Below, in pieces: positions 9,726 to 17,972 of a DNA stretch of 54,795 nt. The translations under genes and the position numbers were made by a program. Location: positions 1 through 54,795 of the forward strand of contig CBDCGV010000005.1 of assembly GCA_965216955.1 (NCBI GenBank). The letters are read 5' to 3'. Below the pieces are notes generated by a model. The model saw only the letters and a list, made by a program, of their open reading frames with translations, made no database searches and was not told the origin of the DNA. Source of the DNA: CBDCGV01 sp965216955. Its GTDB lineage: Bacteria; Bacteroidota; Bacteroidia; Chitinophagales; JADIYW01. Numbering within the stretch: position 1 is the stretch's first letter; each line of letters begins with the position of its first letter.

Positions 9726-10403
9726 ATGAAAAACAACGAATTTAAAAAGTATGCCTCTAAACACTTAGGCATGTCCAGTATTTATGTAGAAGACTACATG
9801 GCTAAGTCTATTGTTGGGCTAACACCAAATATTATAGAAGAAAGGCCAATGAATGTTGCTGCATTAGACGTTTTCTCACGTTTAATGATGGATCGAATCA
9901 TTTTTTTGGGAACAGCAATTGACGATTATGTTGCTAACATCGTAACCGCTCAGCTATTGTTTTTAGAAAGTGCTGACCCTTCAAGAGATGTGCAAATCTA
10001 TTTAAATAGCCCTGGAGGAAGTGTTTATGCCGGATTAGGTATTTATGATACCATGCAATACATCAATCCTGATGTTGCTACGATCTGTACCGGGATGGCA
10101 GCTTCTATGGGAGCAGTTTTACTTTCTGCTGGAGAAAAAGGAAAAAGGAGTGCTTTAAAGCATAGCAGAGTAATGATTCATCAACCACTAGGAGGAGCTC
10201 AAGGACAAGCAAGTGATATTAAAATTGTCTATGAGGAAATATCTAAGATCAAAGAGGAGTTATATAATATATTAAGTGAACGCTCCGGACAATCTTTTGA
10301 AAAGATTCAGGAAGATAGTGATAGAGATTATTGGATGTCGGCTGAAGAAGCAAAGGACTATGGAATGATTGATGAGGTGCTTTCAAAAAATACAAACAAA
10401 TAA
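9726..10403 (+). CDS. clpP: ATP-dependent Clp protease proteolytic subunit
   Basis: Serine peptidase that forms the double heptameric chamber fed by ClpX. The catalytic triad is complete with exact family spacing: Ser127 in GMAASMGA, His152 in VMIHQPLGG and Asp201 in SDRDYWM (25 and 49 residues apart, as in E. coli ClpP). SPGGSVYAGLGIYDTM is the substrate-groove segment. The N-terminus has about 30 extra residues before the conserved region (NNEFKKYASKHLGMSS...), likely a processed propeptide; this extended form is usual in the phylum. The ATG at 9726 is preceded by an AT-rich leader. clpX follows after a structured 126-base spacer, so co-transcription is likely but not proven. Confidence 0.97.
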   Translation: MKNNEFKKYASKHLGMSSIYVEDYMAKSIVGLTPNIIEERPMNVAALDVFSRLMMDRIIFLGTAIDDYVANIVTAQLLFLESADPSRDVQIYLNSPGGSVYAGLGIYDTMQYINPDVATICTGMAASMGAVLLSAGEKGKRSALKHSRVMIHQPLGGAQGQASDIKIVYEEISKIKEELYNILSERSGQSFEKIQEDSDRDYWMSAEEAKDYGMIDEVLSKNTNK

Positions 10404-10413
10404 TAAATGGTAT

Positions 10414-10496
10414 TCGTATATTTAAATACGATTCTCTTAGAGAAGACCTAATTTAAGAGGATCTGACAGATTGGAAATTAAGTTTTTCCAATCTGT
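10414..10496 (+). other. Three consecutive hairpins in the clpP-clpX spacer
   Basis: Three inverted repeats lie in tandem: 10414-10431 (6 bp, TCGTAT/ATACGA, 6-base loop), 10432-10444 (TTCTC-TTA-GAGAA) and 10466-10496 (12-bp perfect stem ACAGATTGGAAA/TTTCCAATCTGT, 7-base loop). None is followed by a T run on the plus strand, so they do not look like simple terminators. They may stabilise or process the transcript or control clpX translation; this is inference. Confidence 0.6.
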
Positions 10497-10529
10497 TGGG
10501 TTCCACTAGAGACAATAAAACGACAAGCC

Positions 10530-11762
10530 ATGGCAAAATCATCAGGACAAAAATGTTCTTTTTGTGAAAAAAACAAGGAAGAGGTACTCATTTTAATTGC
10601 GGGTATTGATGGATTCATTTGTGAAGGATGTGTAACCCAAGCACAGGGAATTATAGATGAAGAACTGTTCCAACAAAAAAAGGATTTTAAATTTAGCTTA
10701 CCCAAAACACTCAAGCCAAAAAAGGTTAAAGAATATCTAGACCAATATGTGATAGGTCAGGATGATGCAAAAAAAGTTATTTCTGTCGCAGTTTACAATC
10801 ACTATAAAAGATTGAATCAAAAAAGCGAAGATGATGTTGAAATTGAAAAATCAAATATTGTTCTCGTAGGACGCACGGGTACCGGCAAAACACTTTTGGC
10901 AAAAACTATTGCTAAATATTTGAATGTTCCATTTTCAATAGTAGATGCAACTGTTTTTACCGAGGCAGGTTATGTGGGAGAAGATGTTGAAAGTATCTTA
11001 TCTAGACTTTTACAAGTTTGCAATTATGATGTTGCCGCTGCTGAAAAAGGTATTGTCTACATTGACGAAGTAGATAAAATTGCTCGTAAAGGAGACAATC
11101 CTTCTATTACAAGAGATGTTTCAGGAGAAGGGGTACAACAATCTTTGTTAAAGTTGCTAGAGGGAACTGAAGTTTATGTTCCTCCTCAAGGAGGTCGTAA
11201 ACACCCTGAGCAAAAAATGATAAAAATTGATACCAAAAATATTCTTTTCATATGCGGAGGGGCATTTGATGGCATTGAAAGAGTTATTGCAAAACGTATG
11301 CAAACAACTGTGGTAGGCTTTAAAAAAGGGAAATCGGAAGAAAGGGTTGACAGAGACAATTTATTGCAGTATGTTACCCTTCAGGATTTAAAATCTTTTG
11401 GTTTGATTCCTGAATTGATAGGAAGACTTCCTGTTCTCTCTTATCTAGAGCCATTGGATGAAGCTGCTTTGAAAGCCATATTAAAAACTCCAAAAAATGC
11501 ACTCCTTAAACAGTATAAAAAGCTATTTGCTGATGATGGCATAGCACTAAAGGTTGAAGAACCTGTAATAGATTTTATTGTTCAAACGGCAATGGAATAT
11601 AAGCTGGGTGCACGCGGACTAAGATCTATATTTGAAGCTATTATTACAGATGCAATGTACGAATTACCGTCTGAAGAAGGAATAAAAGAGTTCACTATTA
11701 CCCTTGATTATGCTACAGACAAGTTGAATAAGTCTAAAATCAGCAAGCTTAAAGTAGCATAG
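10530..11762 (+). CDS. clpX: ATP-dependent Clp protease ATP-binding subunit ClpX
   Basis: AAA+ unfoldase that recognises tagged substrates and threads them into ClpP. The N-terminal zinc-binding domain has four cysteines at 9, 12, 31 and 34. Walker A is GRTGTGKT (114-121), the GYVG pore loop is at 147-150, and Walker B is IVYIDE (175-180). The ClpP-docking loop, IGF in E. coli, is VGF here (TTVVGFKKGK). The arginine-finger region (ELIGRLPVL) and sensor-2 helix (KLGARGLRSI) are intact. Its 410 residues are normal. It lies directly downstream of clpP, its partner. Confidence 0.98.
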   Translation: MAKSSGQKCSFCEKNKEEVLILIAGIDGFICEGCVTQAQGIIDEELFQQKKDFKFSLPKTLKPKKVKEYLDQYVIGQDDAKKVISVAVYNHYKRLNQKSEDDVEIEKSNIVLVGRTGTGKTLLAKTIAKYLNVPFSIVDATVFTEAGYVGEDVESILSRLLQVCNYDVAAAEKGIVYIDEVDKIARKGDNPSITRDVSGEGVQQSLLKLLEGTEVYVPPQGGRKHPEQKMIKIDTKNILFICGGAFDGIERVIAKRMQTTVVGFKKGKSEERVDRDNLLQYVTLQDLKSFGLIPELIGRLPVLSYLEPLDEAALKAILKTPKNALLKQYKKLFADDGIALKVEEPVIDFIVQTAMEYKLGARGLRSIFEAIITDAMYELPSEEGIKEFTITLDYATDKLNKSKISKLKVA

Positions 11763-11773
11763 ATATTTTCTTC

Positions 11774-11816
11774 ATAATACCTCTAATACATGCTTCCAAG
11801 TTTAGGAAAGTATTAT
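11774..11816 (+). repeat. Nested inverted repeat downstream of clpX
   Basis: ATAATAC (11774-11780) pairs with GTATTAT (11810-11816), and inside it TTCC (11794-11797) pairs with GGAA. No T run follows. It could be a weak 3' end of clpX or part of the superoxide dismutase leader. Confidence 0.35.
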
Positions 11817-11860
11817 TAGATTTGTTGCTCACAATTTATTAATTATAAAACACATTAAAT

Positions 11861-12469
11861 ATGGCATTTCAACTTCCTGAGTTACCTTATGCAAAAGATG
11901 CTCTAGAACCGCATATCGATACGAGAACCATGGAAATTCATCATGGCAAACATCATAATGGCTATACTAACAAATTAAATGCAGCCATTGAAGGAACCGA
12001 TTTAGAAAACAAATCAATAGAAGATATTCTTACAGGCTTGGACATGAACAACGGAGGCGTAAGAAATAATGGAGGAGGTTATTTTAACCACTGCCTCTTC
12101 TGGGAAGTAATGTCTCCAAATGGAGGAGGACAACCAAGTGGAGATCTTGGAGCTGCCATTGATAGAGACTTTGGCTCTTTTGATGCCTTTAAAGAAGCAT
12201 TTTCGAAGGCTGCTGCTACGAGATTTGGTTCCGGTTGGGCATGGTTATGTGTAAAAGATGGAGGAAAATTAGAGGTTTGCTCAAGTCCAAATCAAGATAA
12301 TCCTTTAATGCCAGGTGTAGGTTGTGGAGGAACGCCTATTTTAGGGTTGGATGTTTGGGAACATGCTTACTATCTGAATTATCAAAATAGAAGACCAGAC
12401 TATGTCTCAGCTTTCTTTAATGTTATTAATTGGAGTAGTGTTGCAGAAAGATATGCAACAGCTAAATAG
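11861..12469 (+). CDS. Superoxide dismutase, Fe/Mn family
   Basis: Converts superoxide to oxygen and hydrogen peroxide in the cytoplasm. The four metal ligands are His27 (MEIHHGKHH), His77 (GYFNHCLFW), Asp164 and His168 (GLDVWEHAYYLNYQNRRPDY). The N-terminus lacks a signal peptide. The 202-residue length is standard. I cannot firmly assign iron versus manganese, and some Bacteroidota enzymes use either. It has its own 98-base upstream region and ends at a strong terminator shared with convergent glmS, so it is probably transcribed alone. Confidence 0.96.
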   Translation: MAFQLPELPYAKDALEPHIDTRTMEIHHGKHHNGYTNKLNAAIEGTDLENKSIEDILTGLDMNNGGVRNNGGGYFNHCLFWEVMSPNGGGQPSGDLGAAIDRDFGSFDAFKEAFSKAAATRFGSGWAWLCVKDGGKLEVCSSPNQDNPLMPGVGCGGTPILGLDVWEHAYYLNYQNRRPDYVSAFFNVINWSSVAERYATAK

Positions 12470-12492
12470 CAAGTTATTTAGATAAAAAAGAG

Positions 12493-12518
12493 AAAGGCCG
12501 CTTTTAGCGGCCTTTTTT
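12493..12518. terminator. Bidirectional terminator between superoxide dismutase gene and glmS
   Basis: A 10-bp GC-rich stem AAAGGCCGCT/AGCGGCCTTT with a 3-base loop is followed by T6 on the plus strand (12513-12518 including the stem end). The minus strand reads the same stem followed by CTCTTTTTTATC. It lies 23 bases after one gene and one base before the end of the other, so it can serve both. Confidence 0.92.
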
Positions 12519-12519
12519 A

Positions 12520-14367
12520 TTATTCAACGGTAACTGATTTTGCTAAATTTCTTGGTTGATCAACATCGCAACCTCTAAGAACAGCAATATGATAAGCTAA
12601 TAACTGTAATGGTATTACTGATAACAAAGGCGTAAAATGATCCTCTGTTTCTGGAATTTCAATAACAAACTCTGCTAATCTACTTATTTCTGTATCCCCT
12701 TCTGTTACAACAGCAATTACGCGTCCTTTTCTTGATCTTACCTCTTCAATATTACTAACAACCTTATCGTAAGCATTTTTATTAGTTGCGATCACTAAGA
12801 CCGGCATATTCTCATCTATTAATGCAATAGGACCATGTTTCATTTCCGCGGCAGGATAACCTTCAGCATGTATATAAGAGATTTCCTTAAGTTTTAATGC
12901 CCCCTCCAATGCCACAGGAAAATTATATCCTCTACCGAGATAAAGAAAGTTTTCAGCATTTTGAAAGATGTCTGCTATTACCTTAATCTTACTTTCTAAC
13001 GTAAGAATTTTTTCAATTTTTGAAGAAATCTGTTCTAGATTAAGAAGAAGCTTATGGTATTCTGATTTTGAAATAGTTCCTTTTTTATTAGCCAGCTGCA
13101 TAGCCATTAAACAGATAATGGAGACTTGCGTGGTGAATGCTTTAGTCGAAGCCACACCAATTTCTACACCCGCATGCGTATATGATCCGGCATCAGTAAG
13201 GCGGCTAATTGCTGAACCTACTACGTTACATATTCCATAGGTTAAAGCTCCTTTTTCTTTTGCAAGTTGTATAGCAGCTTTTGTATCTGCAGTCTCTCCT
13301 GACTGAGAAATAGCGATAACTACATCACTCTCATAAATAATAGGATCTCTATATCTAAATTCTGAGGCATACTCAACCTCTACTGGAATCCTTGCCAAGC
13401 GTTCAAATAAATACTCACCAATTAATGCTGAATGCCAAGAAGTTCCACAGGCAACAAAAATGATACGATTTGCATTTAAAAATGAACGTTCATATTCAAG
13501 AATACCTCCTAATTTTATCCATTTATCAGTGCTACTATATCTTCCTCTTATACTATTTATGATGGCTTGAGGTTGCTCATAAATTTCCTTGAGCATAAAA
13601 TAATCGAATCCTCCCTTTTCCAGCTCTTCTAATTCCATCTGCAGTTCGTCTACATAAGGAGTAAGTGGAGCATTGTCTTTTATGGACTTGAATTCAACCT
13701 CTCCCCCTCTTCTTAAAACAGCCATCTGTCCATCTTCTAGATAAGAAACCTTTTCTATATGTCCAACCAAAGGTGCTCCATCTGAAGCGACAAAGAATTC
13801 ATCATCTCCATAGCCAATTACCATTGGACTACTCATCTTAGCTACGATAAGTTTATCCGGTGTTTGCTTATTTAAAACAACAATAGCATAGGCTCCAACC
13901 ACCTCAGCAAGTGCTAAACGTACAGCCTCTTCTGTAGAAACCTTACTGTTTTTAAGTATATCATCAATCAGATGCACTATGACTTCTGTATCTGTATCAG
14001 AATTGAATTTATAACCTCTTTCTTTAAGTGCGGATTTTAAAATGTGATAATTCTCGATAATACCATTATGAATAAGCGCTAGATTTCTAGTTTCTGAATA
14101 ATGAGGATGCGCATTAACATCATTAGCCTCTCCATGCGTTGCCCAACGAGTATGACCTATACCAATATTTCCAGAAATGTCTTTATCTAAAACAAATTCT
14201 TCAAGCTTTTTGACTTTGCCTTTTTTCTTGTAAAGATTGAGTTCGCCATCGCTACCAATCAATGCTACCCCAGCACTATCATAGCCTCTATACTCTAACC
14301 TCTTTAATCCCTTGATCAGAATTGGATAGGCCTCTTTATCCCCTATATACCCAACAATTCCACACAT
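12520..14367 (-). CDS. glmS: Glutamine-fructose-6-phosphate aminotransferase (isomerising)
   Basis: Makes glucosamine-6-phosphate from fructose-6-phosphate and glutamine, the entry step to UDP-GlcNAc for peptidoglycan and LPS. The N-terminal Ntn glutaminase exposes Cys2 (MCGIVGYIGD), with HTRWATHG and the HNGIIENY segment. Two SIS sugar-isomerase domains follow (ACGTSWHS, AISQSGETADT and YLGRGYNFPVALEGALKLKE), ending in the conserved DQPRNLAKSVTVE. Its 615 residues match the family. A TAnnTTTG element 43 bases upstream suggests its own promoter, in addition to possible read-through from the DUF4270 gene 77 bases upstream. No glmS ribozyme is visible in that short leader. Confidence 0.98.
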   Translation of the reverse strand: MCGIVGYIGDKEAYPILIKGLKRLEYRGYDSAGVALIGSDGELNLYKKKGKVKKLEEFVLDKDISGNIGIGHTRWATHGEANDVNAHPHYSETRNLALIHNGIIENYHILKSALKERGYKFNSDTDTEVIVHLIDDILKNSKVSTEEAVRLALAEVVGAYAIVVLNKQTPDKLIVAKMSSPMVIGYGDDEFFVASDGAPLVGHIEKVSYLEDGQMAVLRRGGEVEFKSIKDNAPLTPYVDELQMELEELEKGGFDYFMLKEIYEQPQAIINSIRGRYSSTDKWIKLGGILEYERSFLNANRIIFVACGTSWHSALIGEYLFERLARIPVEVEYASEFRYRDPIIYESDVVIAISQSGETADTKAAIQLAKEKGALTYGICNVVGSAISRLTDAGSYTHAGVEIGVASTKAFTTQVSIICLMAMQLANKKGTISKSEYHKLLLNLEQISSKIEKILTLESKIKVIADIFQNAENFLYLGRGYNFPVALEGALKLKEISYIHAEGYPAAEMKHGPIALIDENMPVLVIATNKNAYDKVVSNIEEVRSRKGRVIAVVTEGDTEISRLAEFVIEIPETEDHFTPLLSVIPLQLLAYHIAVLRGCDVDQPRNLAKSVTVE

Positions 14368-14410
14368 AATTTTGAAAATTTAACCTAGTAGAAGTCTCAC
14401 CATCTTTAAT

Positions 14411-14418
14411 CAAAGATA
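14411..14418 (-). promoter_or_regulatory. TAnnTTTG promoter element for glmS
   Basis: On the minus strand TATCTTTG is an exact match to the Bacteroidota -7 element, 43 bases before the glmS ATG. It overlaps a small inverted repeat (ATCTTT-AATC-AAAGAT, 14402-14417). Confidence 0.5.
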
Positions 14419-14444
14419 GTAGAATACTTTAAAAAAAACTGCCT

Positions 14445-15797
14445 TTATTGATCGACAGAATACTTCAATAATAATTTTAATTTATAATTATCTGAAACAT
14501 TGTTACTTCCACCAAACTTAACCCTATTAGGAAAATATAGTGAAGAATTTACAATTCCTCCGGTTGTTGTTTGAGCAGTATTATTTGTAATTACTAATCC
14601 ATTATTTTCAATCTTTCCGATGATTACATCTTGAAGATAATCAGATATATTAGCCTTGTAAATAGAAACTCTGTTTCCGTCAATCATTGAGTCTATGGGA
14701 AATCCATCAAAATGGGCACTACCAAAGAAAGAGAAATCAGAAATACTCTGATCTGTAGAATCTGTTTTCTGCAGTACAAATAAACGAGTAGGCTCCTCAA
14801 ACGTCTCATTTGAAGCATCATGTATTTGAGTAATTTGCAGCTCTGCTTTGAGAATTACTGCCCCATTTAATGCTTCTATATTCGGAAATTCAACATTCGT
14901 ATTAACTCCGGCTAACCCTTGAATATAGCTAATAGCTTCACCATTAATTCCCGCATCTAAAACAGCCTTTATCTCTGCTCCCTGATAATTGTGGGTATAT
15001 AAATCAACATTAAACCCTCCTATTGTAAGTGGAAAAACACTAGTTAAACTAGAATCTAGGCTGTTCTTATAATAAAGCGTAAGATTAGTAGTTGAAGAAT
15101 TTAATAGAATTTCTGCTATACCAGTACCAAAAGAAACGGTAGTATCAGGAACAATCATCAACCCTGGCAGATATGCCTCAAAATCTTCATTACTCTCAAA
15201 ATTTGTAGTACCAATTTGGTCTAACAAAGAATTTCCAAAAGAGGAAGAAAGGTCAATTTTAAGAAACTGTTCATTATCCGAATTGTTAAACCTACTTGGT
15301 TCAAAAACAAAATCATTAATCCTACCTATTTCATCGCTACCTGCTCCAATCGAAGCATTAGAATAATGAATTTCATTTTTATCTAGTGTTTCCGTTTGCT
15401 CATAAACAACAAAAGATTGAGCACTAGAAGAGTCTCCATAAAAACTATTAAGATTAAGGGTTAATATTGCAGAATCCAATATATAGCCTCCAATGGTATC
15501 CGTAAATCCGCCTGTAGGTAAACCAATTTCTGCAGCAATTCTAGAAGTAGTTTTTCCAAAAAGATTATTAGCAGGAAAGGCAATTCCCTCATCCATACTT
15601 CCGAGATGATTAATAAGTAATCTATCGGAACGCACTTTTGTTTCTCGGATGGTTTTTGAAACTAATTTTACAGTATCTGTATAACGAACATTTAATTTGT
15701 CATTATCTGGAATAAGATCTTCTCCAACCGTAGCTTTTTCGCACGATACAAATGCCACTCCTAATACTATAGTAAAAAATAGACTTTTCTTTTTCAT
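14445..15797 (-). CDS. DUF4270 family lipoprotein
   Basis: A Bacteroidota-specific family of unknown function. A short signal is followed by the lipobox VSCEK (Cys19), then the family's characteristic start: GEDLIPDNDKLNVRYTDT, a segment about Thr/Val-rich strands, and DRLLINHLGSMDEGIAFP. The rest is beta-strand-rich with periodic AxLxLxL segments (SAILTLNLNSFYGD, GAVILKAELQITQIH). It lies 21 bases after the glycogen-synthase-like gene and before glmS, an arrangement I recall from other Flavobacteriia; this suggests a role linked to envelope or carbohydrate metabolism, but no activity is known. The 450-residue length is typical. Confidence 0.85.
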   Translation of the reverse strand: MKKKSLFFTIVLGVAFVSCEKATVGEDLIPDNDKLNVRYTDTVKLVSKTIRETKVRSDRLLINHLGSMDEGIAFPANNLFGKTTSRIAAEIGLPTGGFTDTIGGYILDSAILTLNLNSFYGDSSSAQSFVVYEQTETLDKNEIHYSNASIGAGSDEIGRINDFVFEPSRFNNSDNEQFLKIDLSSSFGNSLLDQIGTTNFESNEDFEAYLPGLMIVPDTTVSFGTGIAEILLNSSTTNLTLYYKNSLDSSLTSVFPLTIGGFNVDLYTHNYQGAEIKAVLDAGINGEAISYIQGLAGVNTNVEFPNIEALNGAVILKAELQITQIHDASNETFEEPTRLFVLQKTDSTDQSISDFSFFGSAHFDGFPIDSMIDGNRVSIYKANISDYLQDVIIGKIENNGLVITNNTAQTTTGGIVNSSLYFPNRVKFGGSNNVSDNYKLKLLLKYSVDQ

Positions 15798-15818
15798 AAT
15801 AAAGGTCTAACGAAAAAA

Positions 15819-16625
15819 CTACTGTAAGCTTTTATAAAAGTCTAAATATTTTTGAGCATAGTCTTCATCAGGAATATGTTCTAACCAAGGTTTATCCTTT
15901 CCGATTGACTTATAATCGCCTATTTCTGGTATGTCAGCACTTCCTTCAATTATTGCATCACTAAATTCAATAGCACCCTTATTCAAATCTGAAAAATTTC
16001 CTCCAGAAAAATTTGCTAGATTTTCAGGAACAATCGCATCACTTACTATTGCCTTCGTAGAAAAGTCTTTGTTTAATTTTTCATCAAAACCCTGGTTATA
16101 TAAACTATAGATAATTTTTGAGTTCATAAAAATAGGATCCTTTTCATAAGCTGTTTTTAAGTATAACGGAACAAGGCTTGTCATCCAACCATGACAGTGT
16201 ATAATATCAGGAGCCCATCCAAATTTCTTAACAGTTTCTAAAACACCTTTACAAAAGAAAATTGTTCGCTCAGCATTATCATCATAAAACTTTTCTTTTA
16301 CATCTCTAAAAACAAACTTCCTCTTAAAAAAATCTTCATTGTCCAAGAAATATACTTGAATTCGCGCACCAGGTAAAGAAGCTACTTTTATTATCAACGG
16401 AAAATCTTCATCATCAATAATAATATTGATTCCAGAAAGCCTTACTACCTCGTGTAATCGATTTCTTCTTTCATTAATATTTCCAAATCTTGGCATCAGC
16501 ACACGAATCTCATAACCCTCTTCTTGTGTAACCTGAGGCATTTTTCTCACGATCTTACCAATCTCTGTTAAATCCAAATATGGATTCATCTCTTGGGTAA
16601 TAAAAAGAACTCTTTTTTTGTCCAT
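15819..16625 (-). CDS. Glycogen/starch synthase-like protein, GT5 N-terminal half only
   Basis: Matches only the N-terminal (starch synthase catalytic) Rossmann domain of GT5 glycogen synthases: LFITQEMNPYLDLTEIGKIVRKMPQ, then RVLMPRFGNINERRNRL, then DIIHCHGWMTSLVPLYLK. True GlgA enzymes are about 480 residues and carry a second C-terminal domain with the ADP-glucose-binding residues; this protein stops at 268 residues, with SIGKDKPWLEHIP near its end. The usual KxGGL glucosyl-donor motif near the N-terminus is replaced by TEIGKI. The short form is regular in Bacteroidota, so it is not a broken gene, but synthase activity on its own is doubtful. It heads the GT5-DUF4270-(glmS) minus-strand unit and is divergent from panC. 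Confidence 0.8.
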   Translation of the reverse strand: MDKKRVLFITQEMNPYLDLTEIGKIVRKMPQVTQEEGYEIRVLMPRFGNINERRNRLHEVVRLSGINIIIDDEDFPLIIKVASLPGARIQVYFLDNEDFFKRKFVFRDVKEKFYDDNAERTIFFCKGVLETVKKFGWAPDIIHCHGWMTSLVPLYLKTAYEKDPIFMNSKIIYSLYNQGFDEKLNKDFSTKAIVSDAIVPENLANFSGGNFSDLNKGAIEFSDAIIEGSADIPEIGDYKSIGKDKPWLEHIPDEDYAQKYLDFYKSLQ

Positions 16626-16678
16626 AAATTAAATTATCTTTCGCTACAAATAATGACTACTCCTTCAAAAGTTGGGTG

Positions 16679-16686
16679 CAAAGGTA
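16679..16686 (-). promoter_or_regulatory. TAnnTTTG promoter element for the GT5-DUF4270 unit
   Basis: TACCTTTG followed by CACCC on the minus strand is an exact -7 element, 53 bases before the GT5 gene's ATG, inside the 128-base divergent spacer with panC. Confidence 0.6.
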
Positions 16687-16753
16687 CGAAATAATTGAAG
16701 AATGGTTTGGTTTTCCGACCTTAACTAAGTTTTAACAATGTAATCTTTTTCAG

Positions 16754-17596
16754 ATGGTAACCGTGAAAACAGTAGATGAGCTTAGAAAATTTTTAGATAC
16801 CCAAAAAAGTCCTTCTGTAGGTTTTGTTCCAACAATGGGTGCCTTACACAATGGGCATACCTCTTTAGTAGAAATATGTGCTAAAAAATGTGCTCTTACC
16901 ATCTGTAGTATTTTTGTTAACCCCACACAGTTTAACGATCAAGAAGATTTTAAAAAATACCCCATAAGTATTGAAGATGATAAAGCATTGCTATTAAAAC
17001 ATCATTGTGATGTTCTTTTTATGCCCGATGTGGAAGAAATATATCCTAGATCTTTAGAAAGCGACTTAAATGTCGATCTTGGAAATATTGACACAAGATT
17101 AGAAGGAGCACATCGACCTGGTCATTTTGATGGTGTCATACAAGTTGTTAAACGTTTACTTGATATTGTTCAACCAGATATGCTCTTTTTAGGAAAGAAA
17201 GACTTTCAACAATGTCTAATTATTGAAAAAATGATTATGCATTATAATTTGCCTGTTAAGGTGGTAAGATGTCCTATTGTCAGGGAAAAAGATGGTTTAG
17301 CTATGAGCTCTAGAAATCGAAGGTTGAGCCCATCAGCAAGAGCAGTAGCTCCAGAATTATATAGCGTATTGCAAAAAATAAAGGAGAATCGATCACTTTA
17401 TTCTCCCAAGGACTTAACAAAAACTTATTCTGACTATCTGAACGCTTTTGATTTAATAAAAGTTGAATACTTGGAAATCGCTGATTCTGAAACACTTGAA
17501 CAAGTTAATGATTGGGAAAACCACTATGCAGTAAACGTGTTTATAGCAGCAAAAGTAGGAGCAATAAGACTAATAGATAACCTAGCAATTTATTAA
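16754..17596 (+). CDS. panC: Pantothenate synthetase
   Basis: ATP-dependent condensation of pantoate and beta-alanine to pantothenate, feeding coenzyme A. The nucleotide-binding HIGH-like motif is HNGH (32-35) in FVPTMGALHNGHTSLV. FVNPTQFN, the pantoate loop (RLEGAHRPGHFDGV) and FLGKKDFQQ are present, and AMSSRNRRLS is the KMSKS-equivalent loop. Its 280 residues are normal. panD starts 13 bases later, so the beta-alanine supplier and consumer are co-transcribed. Confidence 0.97.
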   Translation: MVTVKTVDELRKFLDTQKSPSVGFVPTMGALHNGHTSLVEICAKKCALTICSIFVNPTQFNDQEDFKKYPISIEDDKALLLKHHCDVLFMPDVEEIYPRSLESDLNVDLGNIDTRLEGAHRPGHFDGVIQVVKRLLDIVQPDMLFLGKKDFQQCLIIEKMIMHYNLPVKVVRCPIVREKDGLAMSSRNRRLSPSARAVAPELYSVLQKIKENRSLYSPKDLTKTYSDYLNAFDLIKVEYLEIADSETLEQVNDWENHYAVNVFIAAKVGAIRLIDNLAIY

Positions 17597-17609
17597 TTTT
17601 ACACCATAG

Positions 17610-17954
17610 ATGATGATTCAAGTATTTAGATCGAAAATTCATAGGGCTACTGTAACTGAAGCCAATCTCAATTATATGGGAAGCATAACTATTGATCCAG
17701 ACCTATTGGAAGCATCAGGAATTGTACCTAATGAAAGGGTACAAATAGTAAATATTAACAATGGAGAGCGTTTTGAAACATACGTGATAAGCGGCGAAAG
17801 AGGTTGTGGTTGCGTCTGCTTAAATGGAGCTGCAGCTCGAAAAGTACAAGTTGGAGACAAGGTAATTATCATTGCATATGCTTATATGGATTTAAAAGAA
17901 GTTGAAGAATTTAAACCCACTGTTATATTTCCTGATGAAAATAACGCTATCTAA
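17610..17954 (+). CDS. panD: Aspartate 1-decarboxylase
   Basis: Pyruvoyl enzyme converting aspartate to beta-alanine for pantothenate. The self-cleavage site is Gly24-Ser25 (NYMGSITID), which generates the pyruvoyl group. The substrate and structure motif SGERGCGCVCLNGAAARKV corresponds to the family's ERGSxxxxxNGAAA stretch. Three alternate cysteines (CxCxC) in that loop are unusual. Two adjacent ATG codons (17610, 17613) could start it. Its 114 residues fit the family. Between panC and a flippase-like gene. Confidence 0.95.
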   Translation: MMIQVFRSKIHRATVTEANLNYMGSITIDPDLLEASGIVPNERVQIVNINNGERFETYVISGERGCGCVCLNGAAARKVQVGDKVIIIAYAYMDLKEVEEFKPTVIFPDENNAI

Positions 17955-17972
17955 TTTCTCAAAACAATTAGT

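Noticed and set aside
14368..14444. glmS ribozyme in the glmS leader
   Set aside because: The 77-base gap is too short and lacks the ribozyme core; only a short inverted repeat is visible.
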